From contig CM066290.1 in the NCBI GenBank assembly GCA_033816765.1, forward strand, positions 1,860,001-1,924,000: a DNA stretch of 64,000 bases. The letters run 5' to 3'. The position numbers were made by a program, and so were the translations under genes. Below are positions 33,635 through 45,269 of the stretch, in pieces. Each line of letters opens with the position of its first letter. Position 1 is the first letter of the stretch. The notes under the pieces were generated by a model, which did no database searches, was not told the origin of the DNA, and was given only the letters and a program-made list of their open reading frames with translations. This stretch comes from Nothopassalora personata (Eukaryota > Ascomycota > Dothideomycetes > Mycosphaerellales > Mycosphaerellaceae).

Positions 33635-34174
33635 CTAAAGGGACTCTACCCCTAGGGACTCGCCCCAAGGCTCCGCCCCAGAAAGCGCCGCCCAGTCATT
33701 TACGGGCATCTCTAGGATATCCGAGAAAGGAACTAGCGAAGGAGGCACCTCTACCCCCGACGCCTGTTCAAGGGACGCTAGCTCCTCGCGCGCCTCTTCT
33801 TCCTCGAGCTCCTCCAACTCCTTAGCGACGGCATCATCGGTACGACGCTCAGCTAACCGTAGCTGTTTCCGAAGACGGATCTTGCGCATCTTCAGCCGCA
33901 CCTCCTCCTCTTCGATCCTCTCAAGCTCCAGCTTGAGTTTATCGCGCGAATCGCGAAGGCGTTCCCACTCCGGACGAGAAAGACGCACATCGCAATCCTT
34001 ACAGCCTTTTCGAATGCAGGCCGAACACTTCCCAGACCGAGAGCCCACGATACACCTCACTACTGCGCCCGAGGATCGAGACTTCTGACAATTCGTACAT
34101 GGGGCCATTTCGATACCGGAAACTTCAGTATCCGAAGCAAGTCGTTGACGGCGTTTGTGGGAGGAAGAAGACAT
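33635..34174 (-). CDS. Antisense Cys-rich coiled-coil protein of element G (179 aa)
   Basis: A complete ORF opposite to gag-pol, between pol and the 3' LTR, with no RIP stops. The N-terminus is basic (SSSSHKRRQR). Seven Cys follow at 26, 29, 41, 50, 53, 58 and 61 (C-x2-C-x11-C-x8-C-x2-C-x4-C-x2-C), a likely zinc-binding module. Residues about 68-140 are a highly charged helix expected to form a coiled coil. The C-terminus is acidic with WAAL and PWGESL. A promoter could lie in the 3' LTR region or in 34175-34249. RIP-mutated Y elements have a Cys-containing, helical antisense gene in the same place, so a conserved role is likely, for example RNA or DNA binding or control of expression. The function is unknown. 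It could be non-coding, but length and composition argue against this. Confidence 0.65.
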   Translation of the reverse strand: MSSSSHKRRQRLASDTEVSGIEMAPCTNCQKSRSSGAVVRCIVGSRSGKCSACIRKGCKDCDVRLSRPEWERLRDSRDKLKLELERIEEEEVRLKMRKIRLRKQLRLAERRTDDAVAKELEELEEEEAREELASLEQASGVEVPPSLVPFSDILEMPVNDWAALSGAEPWGESLGVESL

Positions 34175-34236
34175 CGTTGCGAGACACGAAAAGGAAGTAC
34201 AACATGACTTAAGAAGCTTCGGGACGAAGCTAGGCT

Positions 34237-34249
34237 AAGAAGGGGATGG
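34237..34249 (+). promoter_or_regulatory. Element G polypurine tract
   Basis: AAGAAGGGGATGG directly precedes the 3' LTR. Such a tract primes plus-strand DNA synthesis in LTR elements. Confidence 0.75.
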
Positions 34250-34635
34250 TGTTACGGAATGATTCCCATGGACCCTGGAATCATAATGACAAGACGAACA
34301 CGTGACTCATCCTGCCTGAGCGCTCAGACTTGGAGCGATCAGACTGCTCATGCTCAGACTGATCAGACTGCTCATGCTCAGACTGATCAGACTGCTCATG
34401 CTCAGACTGATCAGACTGATCACCGAGATCTACGAATCTCCTTTGTATTTAGGAACGCTAGAAACCCTTATGGTTCTAATGCGTTCAACTCATGTTACTA
34501 TCTCACTGATTGGAATACAACTCTTATTCCTATCATTTATCTTCGCTCAGCTTGCTTCAGCCTCTCCAAAGAATAATACCGCCACGTGACTTGACTTATC
34601 TCTTTTGAGACTAGCCCTGGAACGAGACAATAACA
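34250..34635 (+). repeat. Element G 3' LTR (386 bp)
   Basis: Near-identical to the 5' LTR but with three instead of two copies of the 24-bp U3 unit, followed by the TACGG duplication (34636-34640). The high LTR identity indicates a recent insertion. Confidence 0.9.
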
Positions 34636-34640
34636 TACGG

Positions 34641-37600
34641 CTACGGTAGGAAGGGTTACTATAAGACAGAGTGCCGGAATAGACACCTATAGAAAGACCG
34701 CGACGCGTAAGCGGTTCGTAGGTTAGAAACTGTCGAGGCTTTAACTAAGAAGGGCGAATAGGGAAAAGGTAGAGGACTAGGTAAGGGTCGCTCCTAAGTC
34801 CGAGTTTCTATATAGACTCCTTAAGGCAAGTCGATACGAGTCTAGCGCGTTACTTACGAGGCGCCGTCGAGACGCGTAAGGGCTTTCGCGAGGCTACGTT
34901 TCTTCTAGATAACGGTATAGATTTAAGCTTAGTGTCGTACGAGTATATACTCCGATACTAGATGTAGCCTATTAGTAGTGTAAAGCTTCTAAATCTAGAG
35001 TCGTATACGTAGGACTAGGGGCATTACTACGGCGCCTATACGGTTCGCGTGCGACTAGCTAACGATGTAGGAGTAGAGCGCGTAAGCGACGCTATCTACT
35101 ATATAGCGCCTATAGGTAGACCGTTAGTTATTTTAGGTAGACCCTAGCGGTATCGTAATCGGATAGTAAAGGCCGATAAGGATAACTAGTAGTACTACGG
35201 TATAGAGACGCCTACGATTTAGTAGCGTAACGCACGCGAGTTCCTTAAGGATCTCGAGAGCTTAAAGTAGGTTTATACGATAAGTGTTCGGGCTATTACT
35301 ATAGTAGTACCCGAAGGAGAGGGCCCCTCGTAGCCTAAAGAATTTATAGACTTCCGAGATGTATACGTACCTAATAAGTAGGCGAAGCGTAAGATACCCG
35401 ACGGGGTTAAGTATGCGATTAATCTCGTTAAAGGAAAGAAACCCCCTTTTAAGCCGCTATACTACTAGTCCTTAACTAAGCTAGAGGCCTTAAAGGAGTA
35501 CCTTACGTAAGTAATAGAGAAGGGGTAGATTAGGCGATCCGTAAGCGAGGCGGGTGCGCCTATCCTATTCGTACTAAAGAAGAATAGTACTCTTAGGCTC
35601 TATGTAGATTATAGAGGCCTAAATAAGATTATAGTAAAGAACCGGTACCTACTACCCCTAATTAGTAAGACCTTAGATAGGCTATAGGGCGCTAGGCTCT
35701 TTACTATAATCGACCTATAGGATACCTACTACCGTATTCCTATTAAGCGAGGAGACGAGTAGAAGACTACGTTTCGCACGCGATACGGTTACTACGAGTA
35801 CTTAGTTATGCCTTTTAGGTTAACTAACGTACTAGCTACCTTTTAGGGGTATATTAATAAGGCCCTTACTAGGTTAGTAGATAACATCTACGTAGTCTAC
35901 CTAGATAACATCCTTATCTATAGCGTAACGCGTACGGAGTACGTACGAGCCGTACGCGCGGTACTAGAGAGGCTACGAAAGTTCGCCCTATTTACGAACC
36001 TAAAGAAGTGTAGCTTCTTCTAGGAGAATGCCGAGTTCCTAGGATTTATCGTAAGTGTCGTAGGCGTATCGATAGATAGGAGTAGGGTAGCCGTAATCGA
36101 GGAATAGCCTACGCCTACGAGTTTTTATAAGGTTTAATCCTTCCTAGGATTCTATAACTTCTATAGGCGCTTTATCGAAGGGTACTCGAGGATTGCGAAG
36201 CTATTAATAGACCTACTAAAGGGATGTAAGAATAGCAAGAAGTAGGGGCCTCTTATGTAGTCCGCTTACGAGGAGTAAGCGTTCTAACGGCTAAAAGCTA
36301 GGTTCCTCGGAGTACCTATCCTAAGGCACTTCGATCCTTCGTTACGTACGAGGGTTAAGACGGATGCCTTAGGTTTTACAATTGTAGGTATTATCTCTTA
36401 GCTATTTAGGACTAAGTAGTATCTAATTGCCTTCTATTCTCGTAAGATAATACCTACCGAGTGCAATTATAAGACCTATAACTAAGAGCTACTAGTAGTA
36501 GTAGAGGCATTTAAGTATTAGCGACCGTACCTCGAAGGCGCATCGTATATAGTTTAGGTACTAGTCGATTATACGAACCTATAGGATTTTATAATAGTAA
36601 AGTAGCTAAACGGAAGGTAAGCTCGATAGGCGACGTTTCTATAATCTTTCGACTTCGTAGTAGAGTATAGGTCGGGGAAGAGTAACCTAGCCGATGCGCT
36701 ATCGCGACGTAGTAACTACGCACGCGTAGCGTAGTAGACGTCGAACTTACTTCCTACGCTATAAAGTAAGCTATCTTTCTAGAAGGAATCCCTATTAAGA
36801 GAGGACGAGCCTATAGTAAGGCGCGTAACCGCTACCTACGAGAAGATGTAGGATAAGGCGACGACAATAGTAGTAGGAGCCTACGAGCCGTAGGGGACCC
36901 GATCGCTACTAGTAAGAGTGTACGCTATAATAATGTAGGGCGGCCTAGGTGAACTGCTTATACTACTAATGAAAATCGTATAGGAGAGAGACGATAGGTG
37001 CGTCGTATACTTATCGTAGGCGCCTAGCGAAGGGGGCGCTAAGGACTAGTATATAAAAGACGGGTTAGTCTATCGCGGGAACGCGATTATAGTACCTAAA
37101 GACTATATAGTAAGAGTATAGCTACTCTATATGCATTATAACGACCTACTAGTAGGGCACTTTAGTAAGGTAAAGACTAAAGAGCTACTACGACGTCATT
37201 ACTAGTAGAAATCACTTAGTAAGGATATAAGGGAGTATATTAGAAACTATAGGGCTTGTTAGACCTCAAAGGCGAGGCACTATCGACCCTACGGCGAGCT
37301 ATAGCTACTACCTAGGCTAGACGGTCTATAGTAGGAAATTACTATAGATTTTATTACGGACCTACCGCTAAGTAAGCGAGGAGAATGCGTGTATAATGCG
37401 ATCCTAGTAATCGTTCACCGCTACTCTAAAATAAACTTGTACATTCCTACGACTAAGACATACATAGCGGCGGAGCTTACGAGGATCTTACGAGACGAAG
37501 TCGTGCGGTATTATAGTATACTAGCGGGCATAGTAAGTGACCGCGGGTTAGTGTTTACGAGTAAGTTCTAGAGTAACTTCTACTTCGAGGCGTAGGTAAA

Positions 37601-38400
37601 GCGTAAGCTATCTATAGCTTTCTACCCTTAGACTAACGGTTAGACTAAGAGGGTAAATTAAACCTTAGAATAGTACCTTCGTTATTACTATAGCGAGAAC
37701 TAGATAGAGTAGGCTAAGTAGCTAGCTATTACTAAATTCGTATGTAATAATAGCGTCCACCCTACGCTACGTATAAGCCTATTCGAAATAGCGTATAGTT
37801 AGAGACCTAAGATTGCCCTAATACCTATAGGATCTCGAGGCGAGATTAGGGAAGGGGAGGTACTAGTAGCGGTAGACTTAGTTAACCGTATGCGAGAGAT
37901 GCGCGCTACGCTTACGAAGCGTTAGGAAATCGTAGTAGCCGATTAGACTCGCTACTATAATAAGACTTATAAGGCTAAGAGCTATCGCGTAGGCGATATA
38001 GTCTTATTATCTACGAAGAACCTAAGGTTAGTATTACCGAAGAAGAAGATAGGTCCGAAGTTTATTAGACCGTACCGTATTATCGACGCTATCGGTTCGT
38101 AGGCGTACCGCCTAGTACTACTAGCCGACTTAAGAATTTATAATGTATTCTATATATCCCTCCTCGAGCCGTACGCGGGTAGCGAGAAGGATAGAGGTAC
38201 TATAGCCCTCGCTAATAAGGACGGGGAATATAAAGTAGAGGTAGTACTAGGAAAGTGTAAGTATAAGGGTAAAGTGTAGTACCTAGTACGATGAAAGGGC
38301 TAGCTAGAAGAGTATAATAGCTAGGAGCTAGCATAAGGACTCGCGAATGCTACGCGTATAGTAGCCGAATATAAGGCGTTAGCGAAGACGGTATAAGCCG
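34641..38400 (+). pseudogene. Y1 end of gag and pol with chromodomain (RIP-mutated)
   Basis: It continues gag across the G insertion with a zinc-knuckle remnant near 34640-34690. Protease is near 34900-35150, RT about 35450-36100 (NAEFLGFIVSVVGVSID-like at 36028), and RNase H about 36300-36720 with an end like DALSRRSN near 36695. The integrase core is near 37330-37800, including an open 60-codon stretch at 37389-37571 (IVSDRGLVFTS). The chromodomain is near 38225-38345 (VEVVL, then KGKV and YLV). Stops are TAG/TAA at Gln/Trp positions. The same sequence occurs inverted in Y3 (48230-51970). Inactive. Confidence 0.8.
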
Positions 38401-38989
38401 GCGGAAGGATCCGCGAAGGCTACGCGTATAGTAGCCGAATATAAGGTACCTACGAAGGTAGTATAAGGCGCTAAAACAAGGGTATAGGTTATGCATTTAG
38501 ACCTTAACCCTTCGGTAGCTAGATATAAGGACCTCTACCCCCGATAGTAAACTTAGCTATAACTAGTATAGAAGACACTAACCTATAGTGTCTTCTATCG
38601 GACTAAAAGGCTCGCTTACTTAGTCGAGTAAACACCCCCGATAGTAATAACATTAGAGAGGGAGGTAAGGAGAGAGAAGAGTAGAGAGAAGAGTAGAGAG
38701 AAGAGTATTTATTTTAAAGATAAACTTTTATAGGCGTACTACGGCGCTACGTAGACAGAACATAGGCGCGTAGTAGGCGGCTAACATACGCGGAGCGCGC
38801 GATTACTCGTTATTATCCTCCTTATTATCCTCCTTATTATACTCGCCCCGTAGGGCTAGTAGTAAGAAGGCCCTATCGGCCGTAGTAGTATCGATGTTTC
38901 TAGCCTATAGGAACTATAACTACGGTTAGTATAGGACACGTATACGACACGTATAGTACTTACGGCACGGCCGAGCTCAAAGAGCCTAT

Positions 38990-39700
38990 TAAGGGCCCTA
39001 TTCTACTCTTACTATAGAACTACGGACGTAGTAGCGGCGGCGGAGGAGGGGGTAGTAGTAGTAGAGGCGCCGGCGAAGCGTACGCGGGTGTCCCTTATAC
39101 GCTTATTCTTATAGGTAGAGAACTACCTCTTAGCCTAGGAGGAGGTTAGCTAATTTATATAGGGAGCGATAGTACGCCGTATACGGCGAGCGTAGGGAGC
39201 GCTAGCGAGGCGTAGTACTTACCTCTAGGATCTACTCGCCTAGCTAGGTATAGAGCTCGTACTACTAGTCTAGAGCATCCTACTCTTATTTAGTAATAGG
39301 GTTACTAAGCCCCTAGATAAGCTTATCGCGCTAGGCGCGAGCGGCGCGTAGGCGAGCTACTAGCTACGCGATAGCGACGCTAGTGTTACTAACGTAGGGG
39401 TACCTAATGTCTCTATAGCACCTATACTTCTTAAGTAACTCGCCGGTAGTAATACTATTATACGTATCCTACTCGTCTACTATACTATTAGTAAGCGTAT
39501 CGTAAGCGAAGAGCGTAGCGAATACTTACTAGCTACGAAGTATAGTAGATAGCGTATATATATCTTAATATCGGTACCTAGGCGCCTAGCTAGTAAGGAC
39601 TTAGGGGTCTACGGCCCTAGTGCGCTAAACTTACGCTTCGCTAGCGTATCTAGTGCGCCGAGCGCGCTAGACATCTATGCTCGTAGTGCTAGTAATAGTA
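38990..39700 (-). pseudogene. Y1 antisense spliced gene (RIP-mutated)
   Basis: Opposite to Y1 pol, and the inverted copy of 46960-47740. On the minus strand an exon ends GAG at 39223, a GTAAGT donor follows (39222-39217), and an AG acceptor precedes an exon starting at 39134, giving an 88-bp intron. It is translatable only with RIP stops. See the Y2 copy for the protein description. Confidence 0.5.
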
Positions 39701-39761
39701 TTAGTAGTACTAATAGGCCCCCTATAAGGGCCTCCTAGCGGAGCTAGTCTTAGATAGCTTC

Positions 39762-39959
39762 TATAAGGGCCGTAAGACTATAAGGGGATGTCGCAATATA
39801 TAGTACGCTTACGATCTTCTAATCGTAGATAAACTAAAGCTTACTTTCTTCTATAGACGCTATACGCGTCTCCTAGTATACGTATACGCGTTACGTACGG
39901 TATACTAAGCCGGGTATAGCCGTATTATATGTAAGGGTTAGCTATAGGCTACCCTTATA
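39762..39959 (-). repeat. Y3 3' LTR (198 bp)
   Basis: Inverted relative to the Y1 LTR and more RIP-mutated. The purine tract in the sense direction (complement of GCCTCCCCTT, 39963-39972) lies at its inner edge, which sets its orientation. Confidence 0.75.
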
Positions 39960-39986
39960 ACTGCCTCCCCTTCTAGGCCGAGCTAC

Positions 39987-40182
39987 TATTAAGGGATGTC
40001 GTAATGTATAGCACGCCTACGACCTACTAGTCGTAGATGAACTAATTCTTATCTTTTGTTTAAGACGTATTGCGCGTCGTAAGGTGTACGTATACGTGTT
40101 ACGTACGGCTTAGTAGCCGGTCGCGACCGTATGTTATATATAAGGCTACATGTAAGGGTTAGCTACTAGGCTGCCCCTTATA
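39987..40182 (-). repeat. Y2 3' LTR (196 bp)
   Basis: Runs from TATTAAGGGATG to CCCCTTATA on the plus strand (TG...CA changed by RIP). The complement of the CCTCCCCTCCC stretch at its inner side is a purine tract, so this is the 3' LTR of the minus-strand element. Confidence 0.8.
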
Positions 40183-40483
40183 ATTGCCTCCCCTCCCGTG
40201 CGAGCTATCCTTAGCTCGCTAGTTACTACGTAGAGGTTCCTACGTACTTCTAGAACTATAGTTACTATACGGCTTATATGCGGGTTACGTACGTGTCGTT
40301 ATGTAGGTGTAGGTAAGTAAGGCTTAGTTACTATACTAACGTAGCTAGTTAGGGGCATAAAACTCTAGCCTAACCTAGCCCTATTCTCCTAGTACGTTCC
40401 CTAGCGCACTACCTCCGTTATACTACTACTACGCACCCGCATCGTACCCTTACCGTAAGCGCCTCGCTAGCATTATTATTATT

Positions 40484-41390
40484 ATGTCTAACTTGCCTCC
40501 GTCCTCTAGCCGCTCCGCCTCCTTCTATAGTATTAGTAGCGATAGTACTACTAGCGCCTTAGAAGACGAGCGCCGCTAGGCGGCTCTAGTACGCGACGTA
40601 CCTAGAACGCCTAGTAGTCGTAAGCGACTAGCATCCCCCTCGTAGCTACTAACGCCCTCGCCCGCTACTAAGCTCTCGTAGAGGATTAATATATATATAC
40701 GGTGCCTCCTATACTTCGTTAAGGGTAAGTCTCTACGCGCGCCGCCTACGATTCGTATACTAAATACTTACTAGACGAAGCCGATGACTGTAATAGTGTT
40801 ACTACCGGCGAGCTCCTAAAGAAGTGCGGCCGCTATAGGCGTAATAGACATAAGTACGCGCCTAACACTAGCTACGCTATCGCCTCGCTAGTAAGCCGCC
40901 TACGCGCCGCGCGCTCCTAGCGCGACTTCCTTACGGCTATAATAGGCTAGGCGCCTATAGACCTCTAGTAGTAGGAGCTAGTAGAGTAGATCTGCCTATA
41001 TACCTAGCTAGGTAACGACATTACGGAGGTAAGTTGCTACTTCGCTCCTACGAGTCGACTACTACTCGCGGGGGGGCTCTAGTGCGTCTCCTATACTTCG
41101 GCTAACCCTTTCTATAGGCCATTAGGTAGTTTAATGCCTATAAGCATAAGCGTACCGGGGAGACCCGTATACGTGCCCCCGCCGCCGCTACTACTACCGC
41201 CGCCCCCTCCGCCGTAGCCCTCGCGCTCTAGTAGGAGTAGAACCGCGCCCTTAATAGGCTATTCGAACTCGGCCGCGCCGTAAGTCGTATGTTCCTCGCA
41301 TACGTGTACCCTACTAACCGTAGTCCTAGTTCCTATAGGCGTAGAATATCGATACTACCGCCGCCGACTAGGCATTTCTACCTAAGTTAC
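40484..41390 (+). pseudogene. Y2 antisense spliced gene: Cys-containing helical protein (RIP-mutated)
   Basis: It lies opposite to pol, between pol and the 3' LTR. ATG at 40484 opens a Ser-rich stretch (MSNLPPSSSRSASFYS). The readable frame shifts near 40690, possibly at an AT repeat, and continues DEADDCNSVTTGELLKKC (near 40775-40835) and SLVSRLRAAR (near 40890), a helical region. The exon ends GAG at 41028, the donor is GTAAGT, a CTAAC branch-like site lies at 41102, and the acceptor AG is at 41116-41117 (89-bp intron, phase 0). Exon 2 has a Pro/Ala-rich region, then NRALNRLFELGRAVS near 41255. TAG stops lie at Gln positions, and Tyr stands where Cys is likely. Y1 and Y3 share the intron and both helical blocks. 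Function is unknown. Confidence 0.6.
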
Positions 41391-41619
41391 TACGCGACGA
41401 CGACAACTGAGGCGCTCGCCTTATACGCTACTCGCGGGCTCCTCGCCTACTACTACTCTACGTAGCCCCTAGTAGGCGCGCTACTCTTTAGCTTTTATTT
41501 TATTTATAGTTAAGAAAAGTTTTATTTATGCTCTAGTGCTCCTATGCTAGTCTTATTTGCTTCTCCTTAACGCCTTATAGTCGGCTACTATACGATCCGC
41601 ATTCGCGAGGCCCTCCGCC

Positions 41620-44600
41620 AGTTCTAAGCTATTATACTCCTCTAGCTAGTCCTTCTACTAGACTAGATACTATAGCTTACCCTTACGCTTACGCCTATCT
41701 AGTACTACCTCTACCTTATACTCTCCGTCCTTATTAGCTAGAGGGGGTACGGGTCTATCCTTATCGCTACCGATATACGGCTCGAGGAGAGAGACATAGA
41801 AGACGTTATAGAGCCTTAAGTCGGCTAGTAGCGCTAGGCGGTACGCCTACGAACCGACAGCGTCCGTAATGCGGTATAGGCCGATAAACTTCGGACCTAT
41901 CTTCTTCTTTAGCACTACTAACTTAAGGTTCTTCGTTAATAATAGGACTAAGTTACCTACGCGGTAGGTCTTAGCTTAGTAGGTCTTATTATAGTAGCGA
42001 GCCTAGCTTTCTACTATAGCCTTCTATCGCTCCTCGAGTATAGCGCGTAGTTTTTGTATACGACTCGTAGCTGTTACCGCTACTAGTACTTTCCCCCCTA
42101 GGTCTCGTCTCGAGATTTAGTTAGTGTAGGGGTAATCTTAGGTCGCTAACCGTACGCTATTTCGAACGGACTTATCCGTAGTGTTAGGTAGATACTATTG
42201 TTAGCTACGAATTTAGTAACTATAAGCTACTTAGCCTACTTAGTTTAATTGTTACTATAGTAATAACGAAGATATTGTTCGAGGGTTTAGTTTACCCTCT
42301 TAGTTTAGCCGTTAGTCTAAGGGTGAAAGGCCGTAGATAGCTTACGCTTTATACGCGCCTCGAAGTAGAAGTTACTCTAAAACTGACTAGTGAAGACCGG
42401 ACCTCGGTCGCTTACTATACCTAACGGGACACTATAGTATCGCACGACTTCGTCTCGTAGGAGCCTCGTAAGCTCTACGGCTATGTAAGTCTTCGTCGCC
42501 GGGATGTATAAGCTCATTTTTAAGTAGCGATCGACTATTACTAGGATCGCATTATACACGTAACCGGCTCGCGTACTTAGAGGTAGGTCCGTAATAAAAT
42601 CCATAGTAATTTCCTACTACGGCCGCTCTAGTCTAGGAAGCGGTTATAGCCTACTATAGGGTCGATAGCGTTTAGCCTTCGAACCCTAGTAGGTTCTATA
42701 GGCTTAGACGTATTACTTTACGTCCGTACTAAGTAAGTCCTACTAATAATTACGTCGTAACAGCTCTTTAGTCTTAGTCCTTCTAAAGTAACCCGCGAGG
42801 ACGTCGTCGTAATACATACGAATTAGATGCGACCTAATTACGTAATCCCTAGGTACTACCATCGCGTCTCCGTAGTATATAAGGTTATCCTTTATATGCC
42901 ATCCCTTAGCGTCCCTCGCGCTTAGCGCCTACGCTAAGTATACGATATACTAGTCGTCTTACTACTATGCGATCTTTATTAATAGTAGGATTAACTCACC
43001 CGTCGAGCTATAAGCTTAACCCTATATTACTGTAGCGTACACTACTACTAGTAACGACGGCTTGTCTTAATAGGGAAGGTCACCTCTCCGTACTACTATT
43101 ACCGCGCCTATGTCGCCCTATATCGCCTCGTAGGTAGTAAGCGCGCGCTTTACCGTTAGCTCGCTTATCCCTTCTAGGGACTCCTTCTAGAAAGACAGCT
43201 TACTTTATAAGGTAGGTAGTAAGTTCGAAGTTTGTTACGTTATAGCTACGTAGTTACTACGTCTCGAAGGCGCGTCGGCTAGGTTAGTCTTACCCGGCCG
43301 ATGCTCTACTATAAAATTAAAAGACTATAGAAACGTAGCCTATCGAGCTTACCGCCTATTTAGCTACTTTACTATTATAAAGCCCTATAGGTTAGCGTAG
43401 TCGACTAGTACTCGTACCGTATACGTAGCGCCCTCTAAGTATAGCCTCTAATGCTTAAAAGCCTTAACTACTATAAGTAGCTCCTAATTGTACGTCTCGT
43501 AGTTACACTCGGCTAGTATTATCTTACGTGAATAGAACGCGATAGGATGCTACTTAGTACTAAATAATTAGGATATAATACCTACGATCGCGAAACCTAA
43601 CGCGTCGGTTTCGACTCGCGTACGTAGCGTAGGATTGAAGTGCCTAAGTATTAGTGTACCTAAGAATCCGGCCTTAAGCTATCGAAACGCCTACTCTTTA
43701 CTTAAGGTCTACGTAAGAGGGCCCTACTTCTTACCGTCCTTAGATCCCTTTAGTAGGTCCGTTAGGGGCTTGTAGACCCTTAAGTATCCTTCTATAAAAC
43801 GCCGGTAGAAGTTGCAAAACCTAAGGAAGGACTAGACCTTATAAAAGGTCGTAGGTATAGGCTATTTCTCAATAGCGGCTACCCTACTCCTATCTATCGA
43901 CACGCCTACGGCGCTTACGATAAACCTAAGGAACTCTATACTCTCCTAGAAGAAGTAACACTTCTTAGGGTTTACGAATAGAGTAAACTTCCGTAGCCTC
44001 GTAAGCACCTCGCGTACGGCTCGTACGTATGCCTTACGCGTCTCGCTATAGATAAGGATATTATCTAGGTAGACTACGTAAATGTTATTAACTAAGCCGG
44101 TTAGCGCCTTGTTAATATACCCTTAAAAGGTTACTAGTACGTTAGTTAACCCGAACGGCATTACTAGGTACTCGTAGTATCCGTATCGCGTACGAAACGT
44201 AGTCTTCCACTTATCGCCTCGCTTAATAGGGATACGATAGTAGGCGTCCTTTAAATCGATTGTAGTAAAGAACCTAGAACCTAACAGCCTATCTAGCGTC
44301 TCGCTAATTAGGGGTAGGGGGTATCGGTTCTTTACTATAATCTTATTTAAGCCTCTATAGTCTACATAGAGCCTAAGAGTACTATTCTTCTTTAGTACGA
44401 ATAGGATAGGCGTACCCGCCTCGCTTACGGATCGCCTAATCTACCCCTTCTCTATTGCTTACGTAAGGTACTCCTTTAAGGCCTCTAGCTTAGTTAAGGA
44501 CTAGTAGTATAGCGGCTTAAAAGGGGGTTTCTTTCCTTTAACGAGATTAATCGTATACTTAATCCCGTCGGGCATCTTACGCTTCGCCTACTTATTAGGT

Positions 44601-45250
44601 GCGTATACATCTCGGAAGTCTATAAATTCTTTAGGCTACGAGGGGCCCTCTCCTTCGGGTACTACTATAGTAATAGCCCGAACACTTATCGTATAAACCT
44701 ACTTTAAGCTCTCGAGATCCTTAAGGAACTCGCGTGCGTTACGCTACTAAATCGTAGGCGTCTCTATACCGTAGTACTACTAGTCCTTATAATCGCTCTT
44801 TACGATCCGATTACGGTACCTCTAGGGTCTACCTAAAATTACTAATAGCCTACCTATAGGCACCGCGTAGTAGATGGCGTTACTTACGCGCTCTACTCTC
44901 GCGTTATTAGCGAGTCGTAGCCGAACCGTAAAGGCGCCGTAGCAATACCCTAGGTTATGTGTATACGACTCTAAATTCGGTAGCCTTACCCTATTAATAG
45001 GATACATTTAATGTCGGAGTATATACTTATACGATACTAGGCTAAGATCCGTATAGTTATCTAGGAGACACGTAGCCTCGCGAAAGCCCTTACGAGTCTC
45101 GACTACGCCTCGTAAGTAACGCGCTAGACATATATCTACTCGCCTTAAAGGGTCGACTTTAGGAAAACTCGGACTTAGGAGCGACCTACTTCTAGTCCTC
45201 TACCTTTTCCCTAGTCGCTACCCTTCTTAGTTAGAGCCTTTGTAGCGTCT
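41620..45250 (-). pseudogene. Y2 pol: protease, RT, RNase H, integrase, chromodomain (RIP-mutated)
   Basis: Minus-strand frame with Gln/Trp-type stops. A protease segment is partly open at 45007-44822 (ending VPIGRLLVILGRP). RT is about 44480-43850, with an FVLKKN-type motif near 44400 and FLGFIVSAV near 43920. RNase H is about 43640-43280. Integrase lies near 43200-42150, with an open 75-codon core part at 42604-42377 (MDFITDLPLSTR, IVSDRGPVFTS). The chromodomain is near 41740-41620 (EVVLDRRKRKGKL, EEYNS). It is a chromovirus by the C-terminal chromodomain. Inactive. Confidence 0.78.
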
Positions 45251-45269
45251 ACCCTACGAACCGCTTACG

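Larger units (their letters stand above)
27667..34635 (+). mobile_element. Element G: near-intact chromovirus (Ty3/gypsy with chromodomain)
   Basis: 6,969 bp, flanked by TACGG (27662-27666 and 34636-34640). LTRs of 362 and 386 bp differ mainly by one 24-bp tandem unit. Gag and pol have ordinary codon use and no RIP signature except single G/C-to-A/T stops. Pol is fully open with all catalytic residues. On the opposite strand, between pol and the 3' LTR, lie a tRNA-like sequence and a 179-codon ORF. It is the youngest full element here, since it sits in RIP-degraded Y1 but is itself almost untouched. Confidence 0.93.
26419..39761 (+). mobile_element. Y1: chromovirus (plus strand), 3' end lost, hosting element G
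   Basis: 5' LTR at 26419-26616 (TGTAAGGG...CCCTAACA), gag 26660-27666, then pol 34641-38400 after removal of element G, and an antisense gene at about 38990-39700. It ends at 39761 where the 3' LTR of Y3 begins; its own 3' LTR is not in the window. It lies within X1 next to AACCG. It is RIP-mutated throughout the internal region, while its 5' LTR keeps more CpA/TpG than the other Y LTRs. From about 27307 on it is an inverted near-identical copy of Y3. Confidence 0.78.
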
